Assembly: GCA_934448295.1 (NCBI GenBank)
Contig: CAKSEY010000020.1
Location: 1 to 54,244 of the forward strand
Reading direction: 5' to 3'
Source: an uncultured Oscillospiraceae bacterium
GTDB taxonomy: Bacteria; Bacillota; Clostridia; Oscillospirales; Ruminococcaceae
Length of the DNA stretch: 54,244 nt
The position numbers and the translations under genes were made by a program. Positions 6,769 through 16,221 of the stretch are shown here, in pieces; position 1 is the first letter of the stretch, and each line of letters begins with the position of its first letter. Under the pieces are notes generated by a model. The model did no database searches, had not been told where the DNA came from, and saw nothing but the letters and a program-made list of their open reading frames with translations.

Positions 6769-9700
6769 TTAAGTTCGTTCAGCTCCTGCGGGCTTTAACT
6801 CAGCCTTTGAAACGACCTCGCCGAAGTTGCTCGCCCAATCGTCAAACGTCTGCAATCCGGCGTTCCGCAGCAGGGACGGACGGAGATACCTCTGCATAAT
6901 GTACAGCTCCGTCATGGAGTTAGAAACAGGCGTTCCTGTTGCGAAAATTATGTTTTTCTCGCCGTAATTCTCGTTAAGATACTGCGTTTTCATGAGGATA
7001 TCCTCGCTCTTTTGAGCGGGAGTAGTCTGAACGCCAGAAACCCTGTTCATCTTCGATACCACAAGACCGTTTTTGTAGTTGTGGGCTTCATCAACGACAA
7101 GACTGTCAAAGCCGAGCTGTTCAAAGGTAAGCGAGGTATCCTTTGTTTTACCGCCGCCGTCTATGAGCTTTTGCAAGCGTGTTTCAAGCCGCTTTTTCTC
7201 ACGCTCAAGGTCTTTGATAGAACTGCGGTTGTTTGAGCGTGTGCGGTAGTCGCCGCTTAACTCGTCAATGCCGCTTTGCATTGTATCAATCTCACGCTGA
7301 ATGAAATTGCGGCGGTATTCCATTGACATCGGTATCTTCTCAAACTGCTCGTAGGACATAATAACTGCGTCATAGTCGCCCGTACAGCACCGACCGATGA
7401 ATTTCTGTCGGTGGTTTTTGTCGAAATCCTTTTCCGTTGCGGTCAGGATTTTAGCCTGCGGATAGAGCCGCAGCCATTCGTTCGCCATTTGTCCTACAAG
7501 GTGCTTCGGAACGACAACGCAAGCCTTGTTAATAAGACCGAGCCGCTTTTTCTCCATAGTTGCCGCCACCATTTCAAAGGATTTTCCTGCGCCGACGCAA
7601 TGAGCCAAAAGCGTATTGCCGCCGAATTTCGCTCTCATCACAGCGTCAAGCTGATGAGGTTTAAGGCTGATTGACGGGGACATTCCCGGAAAGGTCTGAT
7701 GTGAGCCGTCAAACTTTCTGCCTACTATGCAGTTGAACAGATTATTATATCGTTCAACATACTTTTCACGGCGGGCAGGGTCATTCCACAGCCAAGTTCT
7801 AAAGGCTTCTTTCATCTGCCGAGCCTTTTCCTGCGCTAAGTCTGTTTCTTTCTTGTTGATTTCGTAATGCTCTCTGCCGTCTATATCCGTAATCTTGTCA
7901 CGGACAACAATATCACGGTTATTCAGCAGATTTTCAAAAATCGCCTTTGAGGGCATTCTGCTTGTGCCGTAAATCTGCGTTGCGGCGGCGGAGGTGTCCC
8001 AATTCTTGTTTTCAATTTTATACTCGCCGGTGACTGTTCTGCGCATAGGCTCGTAAAATCTTGCCTTTGCATAATCCTCAAGGAAATGCTGATAGTCCTC
8101 AACATCTACCCATGAAACGCCGATACGCGCGGTAATATCTCCGGCTTCCAGTTTTTTCGGGAGGACTTCCGTCAGAGCCGCCACGTTGCGCTGAAAATCG
8201 GAATCGTCCTTTGCGTAAAGCTCGGCGGTGCGCAGCTTTTCACGGACATTGCCGGAGAGATATTCGGAAGATTCCTCCCAGCCGACAAAAGGGTCGTTCT
8301 CGTCAGATTTCAGCGGATTAAGATATATCAGATTGTCCGATTTCAGAACTTCTACAATATCCTGCGGTTCCTGCCCGCAGAGCTGCGCCATATACGGTAT
8401 ATCCATTTTGCCCACTGTATCAATGGAAACCTGCATAGCCTCCTGCGGAGTATCCACATGGGTGATTTCGGCGGTATATTTTACCGTGCGCTTGGTGAAG
8501 AAATCCGACTTTTCTACGGTCTTGGCTTCCTCGTCGATGATTTCCAGAGCGCAGAGGGAATTGTAATCATCGTCACGGCTGAAAACCTGAGAATTACTGC
8601 TGTCGTTTATGTAGCCGTTCTTCTTTACAAAGCTGTCGTACTGCGCGTTCAGCCTATCCTGCAAGGATTTCAGTTCCGTATCGGAGCAGTTTCTTTCCTG
8701 TGCGGAGAGCATTTCACGGAATATGGTGCGCAGTTCGTTCAGACCCTTTATTCGCTCGGCTTTCTTTCCGGTTTCCGTTACCTCGGTCATGATGTTGTTT
8801 TCACGGAAATACATCTTTCCGTCAACCTCGGCAAAGGTGAAATTGCGGACATCTTCGACAGCAGGGATAATGCCGGCATCCTTTTCAGTTTCCTGCGTCC
8901 GCTTTCGGATAGCGTTTGTCAGCTTTAAATTGCTTACAGCCTTTTCGAGCTGTTCGGAAAGGTCAGCTACCTCAATAGGAACGCAGGCTGTTTCGTCTGC
9001 ATTGCCGTACATAGAAAATTCCATGCCTTGTTTCATTGTGCCGAGTATCATTTCGGGGTGGTCGAGGAAGTAATTATTTACCGGAATGCCGTCATGATTT
9101 TTGCCGACATAGCACCAGTCGGGAAGTTCAACCGCCATTTTCTCACGCTTTTGCAGGAAAATTATATCCGCCGTTACCTCCGTGCCGGCGTTCGCCTTGA
9201 AAGCGTTGTTCGGCAGACGGACAGCGCCCACAAGATCGGCACGTTTCGCAAGGTATTCACGAACTTTCGGGTTCTGCTTATCCAGAGTACCCTTTGTAGT
9301 GACGAAAGCTACAATGCCGTTCGGCGCTACTTTATCCAGCGTTTTTGCGAAAAAATAGTCGTGTATCAGGAAATTCTCCTTGTTGTACCGCTTGTCGAAC
9401 ACTCCGTAATTCCCGAAAGGAACATTGCCGATAGCGGCGTCAAAATAATTGTCGGAGAATGTAGTTTCCTCATACCCCTTTATCTGAATATCTGCCATCT
9501 GATAGAGCTGCTTTGCGATACGTCCGGTTATGCTGTCCAGTTCAACGCCGTGCAGACGGCTTTCTTTACGCATTTCTTCGGGCATAACGCCGAAAAAGTT
9601 GCCTACGCCCATAGCAGGCTCCAAAACGTTACCTCCACTGAAACCGAGAGCCGCCAGTCCTTTATAAATGCCGTTTATGACGGTAGGCGAGGTGTAGTGT

Positions 9701-12700
9701 GCGTTCAGTACCGTGCTTTTTGCGGCTGTGTATTCGTCCTCTGTCAGCGTTTCCGCAAGCTCCTTATGCTCACTCGACCAGGAACTGTTGTTCTCGTCAA
9801 ACGCTTGTGAAAGACCGCCCCAGCCGACGTACTTTGAAAGAACAGTCTGCTCCTCCGGAGTTGCAAGGCGGTTTTCACTTTCGATTGCTTTCAGAGTTCG
9901 GATAGCGGCGATGTTGGCGGCAAATTTAGCTTTCTGACCGCCCTCGCCAAGGTGTTCGTCGGTAATGGTGAAATCATGCTTTTCGACGGGTGCTTCAACC
10001 TGCACGGGACGTGCGGCAGGCTCTTTAACAGGCTCGGGTTTGTTTGCACTGTATTTAGCGAGAATTTTCTTTGCGCTCTCAATCTGTTGTGGGTCGTCTG
10101 AATTATCGACAGTCCATTGTGCGCTCCGGATACGGTTGTTTATGTCCCTTTGCGTAATGTACTTTTTCTGGGATATAAGCCTGTCGATACGGGCTGCGAC
10201 TTCGTTCCACTTCATCTTTACAGTAGCTTCACTGCCGCCGAAGCCGCCTTTATTCAGAACGATACCTTTTGCGTCGTGCCATGTATCATATCCGGTGCGA
10301 CCCGAACCGCCTGTGCCGTATTCGTTTTTCAGAAAATCAGCCTTTTCCTTGCTGGAATGGGGCTGATTAAAATAGTTTTCAATCCGGAACTTGCCGCCTT
10401 GAACGCCGCTTCCGCTTAATATAAGCAGGTCTTTTTCCTCCTCTGAAATGAACATGACGGGAGAGAATGCAAAATTCTTTTCTGTTCTGAACTCCCGGCG
10501 TTCAAGCTGTAAATCTTTCAGATTTTCAAGAATTTCGTGGAGGTTGCGATGAGGAAAACGCAGTACGTCCTTATCGGCTACGCAGCGTTTTATAAGGTCG
10601 GTCATGCCGGCGATGAATTCTGAAACCGGCTTTTCTCCTTTTAGCGCTTCAGAGATTTTTTCGGTGCTTTCCGGGAAACCGCCTATAAAAAACTCGTCCG
10701 GAATAAAGAAATCACCCTCAACATCGCGGCTGAGATACCACAGTTTTTCAGCGAGTTTCTTGCGGGTGTAGGCTTCTGCGTCGTCGATCGTGACCTGATC
10801 CGCAAATTTGCCGTCGCCGAGCAGTTCCTCAATACGCTCCGCAGCCTGTTCCCATGTGATTGTTTTCTGCGCGGGGCTGTTGAGCGCAGTATCTCCCAAG
10901 TCGATGGTAATGCCATTTTCGTCATACCATGCGGTAATTCTCCTGTCGGCTGCTCCGGTTGACTGACCGAAATCTATTCCTCTGGCGTTAGTCCCGAACT
11001 CATTGCGCAGAAATTCGGCATTTCTTTCAGCGCCCTTGTTAAGCTGATACTGGTTGATTATGCGCTCAAGGCTGCGCGGCTCGTTCGACCCGCAGCGGAG
11101 AACACAGTCGAACATATCCTGCGTTATGAGCGGTGAATTCGTGTCGGCAATCGTAATCACTGTCTGTTTCCGCGGAGCATAATTTTCCGCAGGCTCGCCG
11201 AAAAGGTTGAGCTGAACGCCCTCGGTGGAATTGTTAGAAAGAAAATCGTTCTGCGGTTCTGTGAGCCTCTGCACAGTTTCATCGGGGATTGAAACAAGGT
11301 CGCTGAACTCCAGATTACCCAAAGCAGAAATCATATCGTCGGAAAATCTGAAATTCTTCTCCTCGGCGACCTTATCGCCGTACATCGTCACGATTTTCTT
11401 GTTCTCAAGGTCTGCATAAACGCTTATCCCGACTTCGGTATCTTCATGGGTGGTGTAGGCAAGCGGAACGCGCGACAGGTCGGAAAAGTTTGCGTCCTCG
11501 CGGAATTCCCGCTGTGAATATTCGTTTATCCGTGCTTTGGCTTCATTCAGAAAATATTCTCTGTCAAGCTGTTCGTGACGGTCGAACTCCTGCTTTGCCG
11601 CAGTAATCAGCGCATTTCCAAGGACTTCCCAAGTGTGGGAAACCTCAAAACCGCCCGTTGTGCGGAAAGTCATTCCGGTATCAGTTTTCTCTGATGAAAT
11701 CTCAACTCTGCTGATACCGTCGGCGGGAGGGTACTCAAAATTGAGATACCGCATATTCGCGTATATTCTTTTTGCAAGCTCGGCGCTTATGTCCTCGCCG
11801 TTGTGGAAACGGGTGGTCAGATCCTCAAATTCGTCGGCACTCAGACTTGCTCCCATAGTCCAGTTGGTTATGCCGCTGTATACCGGAGCATGTTCGTAAT
11901 TGAACAGCTTATCGCCCAAATCGTCCATTTCATCGCTTGCAAGCTGCTTTTCAGCCAGCAGACCGATATTGTCAGTCAGCGTTCTACGAGCTTTGCGTTC
12001 CTCGCGGGAAAGCGTGAAATCCGGTACCACGGTAAATCCAAAGCTGTCAACGAAGTACGCCCTTATTGTACCGTTTTTCTTCACGGCGACAATATCTCCG
12101 ACCGAAAGGGAATGCCCGCGGAAATCCTGCGGGTGGTCAACATTGAAACGCTTGTAGATATCATCGAGCGTTTCGTTCTCCTGCAATCTGCCGCGATAAA
12201 CACGGTCGTAATTCTCACGGTCGATATACATTCCGTGATTTTTCAGATGTTCGCTGTTGGTAAAGTGGTAGTCACGCAGCTTTTCATCGTCTTTAAGCTG
12301 AAAAATCGCATATCTCGGCTCAGTGAGCGCAAACAGCTTGCTCATGTAGCTGCTGTCACGACTTGAAATATCCTCGCTGTTGCTCATGAATTCTTCCGCA
12401 ACACCATCAAAACCCTCTGCACCACGGTCGAGAAACTCCTGCCCACAGTTTTCGGTAAGGTATTCCATCGGGTCGTTATGCTCCATAGCGTCGAAAATAT
12501 CGTCGAACGACATATAGGTATAGACGAACTGACCGCCTGCGTCGTTATCTGAATTGTAGCGTATCCAGGTGACGTTTTCCATTTCGGGATTGACGTAGAA
12601 TTTATCCACATCATCGGGTATTTCGTCCGGCTTTTTATTCTCAATTTCAGATATTGCGTCCTTTAGCTTGCCGAGAATATTTGACGAAGCAATGGACTGC

Positions 12701-12720
12701 TTTTCATCTATGGATTTCCC
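6769..12720 (-). pseudogene. YodL / N6-adenine methylase / SNF2 helicase polyprotein of the ICE, truncated
   Basis: Giant ICE protein of the Tn1549/CTn class, read leftward. Order: a YodL-like domain (YAIFQLKDDEKLRDYHF, then SVGDIVAVKKNG), repeated LPD-type regions, an adenine methylase domain (VLEPAMGVGNFFGVMP and the catalytic AIGNVPFGNYGVF), then an SNF2/DEAD-like helicase with Walker A HCVGAGKSF, VVDEAHNYKN and FATGTPVSNS. The second RecA lobe is missing because the sequence diverges after ELKPAG at about 6784, where the IME is inserted. The 5' side has no credible start: sensible sequence begins near 12720, immediately after another frame (12704-14788), so it is probably one gene split by a one-base shift. 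The intact protein may protect incoming DNA from restriction; that is inferred. Confidence 0.8.
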
Positions 12721-14788
12721 CGATACTGTGATAGGAAGCGTATAGTTCCACGTTGTATGTTGAGGATTCCGTTCGGCTTGCGTACACGGAAACAGAAACG
12801 CTGTGCAGGCTGTCGAGGTACTTTTCATCGTTGTTCCAAATCTCGTTTGCCTGATTGAGCGCTGCGTTGAATTCCTCCACGGAATAGGGATAATTGACCT
12901 TGAATCCGACTTCCTCCGGCGAGAAATTTCTATTGTGGCTGCCGTTGACGTAAACGCAGGGGTACTTGATGTTCCTCTGCTGAATTTCCGAGCGAATATC
13001 GTTGTACAGACCGTCCGAAACCAAATCCGCAACGGATTTGAGATATTCGGGATTTTCACGCATTTCCGTCAATGCTTCATTGTGGGAATTGCGGACGGCT
13101 TCGGCGGCACGGTCGGCAAAATAGGTGCGGAATTCGTCAGCGTTGTAGGAAGCCGCAGCCATTTCCAGCTCATCGGAATAATCGAGCATAAAGTCATGCA
13201 GATTACTTGCGTCAGCGACCTTACGGCTGTCCGCAATGCTCATGCTGCCGTCGTAGGCGTATGGATCATCTTCCTCGGAATCGTATGGACGGTCTGAAAA
13301 TGGGATACCAAGTTCCGCAGCCTTGCTCCTTGCCACCTCAAGACTGGTGAGAGATTCGTCAAGGCGGTCGGCGACTTCCGAAATTACTTCCGCCCGGAAA
13401 TCATTATCCCGCTGAAATCTGTTGTACAGAGGTGCAAGCTGTTCAGCGGAATACTCCGAGCCTTCACGCCCGGTGATGAGCCGAGTGTAGTAGCTGGTCA
13501 CAGCGCTTTCTACCTCAACATCGAAATTCTCTCTGTCGCTGTTCCGGTGCGCGTTACGAACAAGGTCGTTCTCATAAAGCGCTCCTGCTGCAAGTCTGAT
13601 AAAAACAGAAACAGCGGGGGAAATATCCTCCGCTGATGTGCTGTTTATCCTCTGCGCTGAAGAACTATCTGCTCCATGACCTCGTGTTCCACTATGAAAC
13701 TCCGTGTTTTCTCCCAGCGCTCTATTTCGGTGAACGTCGTTTTCGGGCGAGGATTCTTCTCTGCGTACTGCTTCCGCAGAAGTTCCCACATCTCCCACGC
13801 TTCCTTGTCTATCTGACGGGGAATCAGCTCCCATTTCAGGCGACCCTCCAGCGACGGGATATCCTCCGGATAATTCTCCGTCATGAATTTCTGCCACGCC
13901 TTGCCCCAGCGGTCTATCGGTTCGCTCAGGAGCTTCTGTTCCTCGTCCGTCAGACCCAGCTCCACCTGCTCCAGATACACGAATGTTTCCGGATCCAGCT
14001 TGTACGTTCTGCCGTTCTCCGTCTTGATTTCGGGATAGTACATCTTGTCCTCTGCGCACCAAATCTGTCTTATCTCTGCCATTGTCGATACTCCTTTCAG
14101 CAATAAGTGAATTTATAGTTTTCTCCATTGATAACAGTGCCGGTCTTGCCGCTATCTGAACGTATTCCGTCAGCTTTTCGGCTTCAGCCTTGCTGTGAAC
14201 AAGGTCGAATGCGGATAAATCCATAGGATTGTTCTTGAAGTCGAACCTGCCGCCAAGCTCGCACCGAGCCGCTATGAAATACTGCGTTATGGATACGAAA
14301 GACTTTTCAAATGCTGCTCTGTCAGTTTCGGAGATATTCAGCGCCTTTATCGCATTTTCGAGATTGTCAGCCGCAGCCGTTCTGCCGATAGCGTTCACGC
14401 AGCCGGACATGGATTTGTATTCCTTGCCCTCCGCCTTTGAAAATGCAGCAATGAACTCCTGCGCAGTCCGCTTGTCGAGCGTCCACTGATAGGGCGGTTT
14501 GCCGCCGTTGGTCTGGGATATATCGAAATAGTGTTTCAGTCCGCTGCCGTCCAGAACAGCTATGCTGTTAGTTCCACGCATGACCTGCCGCCCGAATTTC
14601 CGCCATGTATCGTAGTCGGCGACCATTGTGGCTTTCGGGTTCGCTGCGAACATCGCTATGGTCTGCGCCGTCGGCATTTTGAAGAACTTTCCCGCAAATT
14701 TCAGATATTCCGCAAAGATATCCCTGTTCTTATAGAGCTGTTCGGTAATGCTTTCGTACCTTTCACGAACTTCATCTATTCGTGCCAT
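12704..14788 (-). CDS. ArdC/LtrC-like N-terminal part of the ICE polyprotein
   Basis: The ATG at 14788 follows GAGGAGG, and a promoter lies just upstream. The N-terminal ~240 residues (MARIDEVRERYESITEQLYK, then WRKFGRQVMRGTNSIAVLDG) resemble the LtrC/ArdC-like N-terminal domain found in ICE helicases. Residues about 230-380 form a low-complexity Gly/Arg/Glu/Ser/Asp linker that overlaps a second reading frame (13645-14082). Residues 390-690 are acidic helical regions, with a DUF3849-like stretch near the end (YPYSVEEFNAALNQANEIWN). The frame stops at 12704. Dropping one G from the G4 run (complement of 12718-12721) would give SIGKSIDEKQSIASS and join it to the downstream methylase/helicase frame, making a protein of roughly 2,700 residues before truncation. 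Confidence 0.7.
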   Translation of the reverse strand: MARIDEVRERYESITEQLYKNRDIFAEYLKFAGKFFKMPTAQTIAMFAANPKATMVADYDTWRKFGRQVMRGTNSIAVLDGSGLKHYFDISQTNGGKPPYQWTLDKRTAQEFIAAFSKAEGKEYKSMSGCVNAIGRTAAADNLENAIKALNISETDRAAFEKSFVSITQYFIAARCELGGRFDFKNNPMDLSAFDLVHSKAEAEKLTEYVQIAARPALLSMEKTINSLIAERSIDNGRDKTDLVRRGQDVLSRNQDGERQNVQAGSGNIRVSGAGGAGSDGRGTEAPERTDRPLGQGVAEIHDGELSGGYPVAGGSPEMGADSPSDRQGSVGDVGTSAEAVRREESSPENDVHRNRALGENTEFHSGTRGHGADSSSAQRINSTSAEDISPAVSVFIRLAAGALYENDLVRNAHRNSDRENFDVEVESAVTSYYTRLITGREGSEYSAEQLAPLYNRFQRDNDFRAEVISEVADRLDESLTSLEVARSKAAELGIPFSDRPYDSEEDDPYAYDGSMSIADSRKVADASNLHDFMLDYSDELEMAAASYNADEFRTYFADRAAEAVRNSHNEALTEMRENPEYLKSVADLVSDGLYNDIRSEIQQRNIKYPCVYVNGSHNRNFSPEEVGFKVNYPYSVEEFNAALNQANEIWNNDEKYLDSLHSVSVSVYASRTESSTYNVELYASYHSIGEIHR
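13645..14082 (-). CDS. TnpV-like protein encoded inside the polyprotein linker
   Basis: A 145-residue frame, starting at ATG 14082 with AAAGGAG eight bases upstream, lies entirely inside the 12704-14788 gene in another frame. The product has normal protein composition (MAEIRQIWCAEDKMYYPEI, then EPIDRWGKAWQKFMTENYPE, QIDKEAWEMWELLRKQYAEK and a VMEQIVLQ end). Its layout matches what I recall of TnpV-type transposon proteins: a short N-terminal strand, a WGxxxxxF block, an I-D-A-M helix and a C-terminal EEIVL-like end. The host frame is low-complexity over the same span, which suggests it is the overprinted partner. The function of TnpV is not established. The family assignment is from memory of motifs. 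Confidence 0.5.
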   Translation of the reverse strand: MAEIRQIWCAEDKMYYPEIKTENGRTYKLDPETFVYLEQVELGLTDEEQKLLSEPIDRWGKAWQKFMTENYPEDIPSLEGRLKWELIPRQIDKEAWEMWELLRKQYAEKNPRPKTTFTEIERWEKTRSFIVEHEVMEQIVLQRRG

Positions 14789-14805
14789 ATTTCCTCCTCA
14801 ATTTA

Positions 14806-14834
14806 AATTTATCACATTAAAGCATAAAAGTCAA
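14806..14834 (-). promoter_or_regulatory. Promoter of the ICE polyprotein gene
   Basis: On the minus strand TTGACT (14834-14829) and TAAATT (14811-14806) are separated by 17 bases, a few bases upstream of the ribosome binding site. The 5' leader would be very short. Confidence 0.6.
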
Positions 14835-14854
14835 TATCTTTATACAGAAAACTT

Positions 14855-14903
14855 GCGGTCAAACGGGGCTGATTTTGATACAGTTTAACCGCTTGACCGC
14901 AAA
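14855..14903 (-). terminator. Inverted repeat between the SpoVG-like gene and the polyprotein gene
   Basis: TTGCGGTCAA and TTGACCGCAA form a 10-bp stem with a long loop, followed on the minus strand by GTTTTCTG. It lies just after the stop of the double-SpoVG gene and may act as a weak terminator or as an operator near the promoter at 14806-14834. Confidence 0.4.
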
Positions 14904-14909
14904 TGCGTA

Positions 14910-16220
14910 TTATCTCTTATGCTTCGGAGCAGAATTAGTCTGTTTTTCGGGGTTGAGAGTTTTCACAAGCTGGTTCTTAATATCCGTTACCTTCGGCATA
15001 TCCGCCTTGTTCACGGAAATTGTAGTAGTACCCTCGACCTTTGCCTGATACTTTATTCCCGCCTTGTCCAGTTCAGCCATGAGGCTATCGGCAAACTTGT
15101 TGTTCTGCCGCGGGAGGTGGGCAATGCTGTCCTTGTCGCCAAGCTCGGCGTATTTTACGCCCTTGTATTCAGTCTTGCCGAGGGACTGATAACTTCTGAG
15201 AACGGCATTGCTGAACTTTTCGTGGAAATCCTTTGTGATAAGCAGAGCGTACTGTGCATAGTCGCCGGTCTGCGTCTGATAGGACGGCATGGATACAAAC
15301 GGCTTGTTTTCGCTGCCCGTCATTACCTTAACGTCCTTTACCACAAAACAGCCGTCTATTGTGACCTGTCCAGCAGCTTTAAGATTGTTGTTATCCACGG
15401 GTCTTAACTGGACATTCACGGAAGATCTGGACTGTTCGGCAGCGGGAACTTCGGTTTTAAGCGTCTTTTCGGAAGAACTCATGAGTTGTTCATAGCTTTT
15501 CAGAACGGCATTATTGAGCGCCGTCCTCGCTTCTGCGGTAATGGGAAAGGCTACATCAGCGTAATCTCTGCCCATCTTCTTGCTGGGCATAGCGACAAAC
15601 GCACCCTTTTCGCCCTCCACGACCTTTACGCCCCGGACTGCCAGCTCGCCGTTGACTACCACGTTTGCGATAGCCTTGACATTGCTGCCGTTCTCTATTT
15701 TCGATATTGACGATACGTCGAAAGAAGTCTTGCGTTCCATTGTTGTTCCTCCTGTCAAATTGTACTGAGAATGATCCGCCGCCCATGTTTCAAACGGCAT
15801 GAGAACAGGTTCGCCGAATTTGCCGTCGTTTTTCTGCGGATAATGATTTACCATTTCAAATCCGATTTCCTTAGCAGCCTGCCTTATAATGGCAAGCGCC
15901 TCCTTGCTTTCGTAAATAGAGCTGCTGCGGGTGAAATCCTCCACAAGGACATTTTTGTTGTCCCGTACATGAAGAATGTCCGCTGCCGCATTTCCTCTTT
16001 CAATGCCCATCGTGAGCCTTGCGGACGGCTTTTTGTCCCAATTTAACGCCTTTTCGGCGTTGTAGGGCTTTTCACGCAGCTCATTGAAACGCTTCTGCGC
16101 TTCGGCAAAGGTGTCGTAATACTCGATAGGGGTGGGGCGGTCGTACTCACGGGGCATTGCCCATGTGCGTAAATCTGGTATGATGTACACTTTCCACGGC
16201 TTGTTGTTTTCTTCTGCCAT
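14910..16220 (-). CDS. ICE protein with two SpoVG-like domains
   Basis: The 436-residue protein has three parts. Residues 1-155 form an ICE-type domain (KPWKVYIIPDLRTWAMPR, ending FEMVNHYPQ). Residues about 172-246 are a SpoVG-like domain (NVKAIANVVVNGELAVRGVK, FVAMPSKK, DVAFPIT, LNNAVLKSYEQL). Residues about 270-348 are a second, degenerate copy (LKAAGQVTIDGCFVVKDVKV, FVSMPSY, FSNAVLRSYQSL). A C-terminal lysine-rich tail follows. SpoVG proteins bind nucleic acid and affect regulation and septation. A strong internal ribosome binding site (AGGAGG, seven bases before the ATG at 15740, residue 161) could give a separate SpoVG-only product of 276 residues, suggesting a fusion of two older genes. 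It follows the surface-protein gene with one base between them. Confidence 0.75.
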   Translation of the reverse strand: MAEENNKPWKVYIIPDLRTWAMPREYDRPTPIEYYDTFAEAQKRFNELREKPYNAEKALNWDKKPSARLTMGIERGNAAADILHVRDNKNVLVEDFTRSSSIYESKEALAIIRQAAKEIGFEMVNHYPQKNDGKFGEPVLMPFETWAADHSQYNLTGGTTMERKTSFDVSSISKIENGSNVKAIANVVVNGELAVRGVKVVEGEKGAFVAMPSKKMGRDYADVAFPITAEARTALNNAVLKSYEQLMSSSEKTLKTEVPAAEQSRSSVNVQLRPVDNNNLKAAGQVTIDGCFVVKDVKVMTGSENKPFVSMPSYQTQTGDYAQYALLITKDFHEKFSNAVLRSYQSLGKTEYKGVKYAELGDKDSIAHLPRQNNKFADSLMAELDKAGIKYQAKVEGTTTISVNKADMPKVTDIKNQLVKTLNPEKQTNSAPKHKR

Positions 16221-16221
16221 A

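Larger units (their letters stand above)
1..6784. mobile_element. Integrative mobilizable element (right part) nested in the ICE
   Basis: The block holds a MobV-type relaxase, a large serine recombinase at its right edge, regulators and an exporter with its own two-component system, but no mating-pore genes; this is the usual content of a mobilizable element. Its right boundary is inferred from the leftward helicase gene, whose family-like sequence stops at the residues ELKPAG and is followed by four unrelated residues and a stop at 6769. The break falls at a GGA codon (complement of 6784-6786). Tn4451/Tn5397-type large serine recombinases are known to use a GA dinucleotide crossover, which fits. 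The left end lies outside the window. Confidence 0.75.

Noticed and set aside
9028..9810. A 260-residue rightward frame opposite the methylase region
   Set aside because: The leftward frame carries the methylase motifs; this is an antisense shadow.
12704..13059. The extra N-terminal ~115 residues of the helicase frame upstream of 12720
   Set aside because: They overlap the upstream polyprotein frame and are Ser/Thr/Arg-rich out-of-frame sequence, so they are not part of the real protein.
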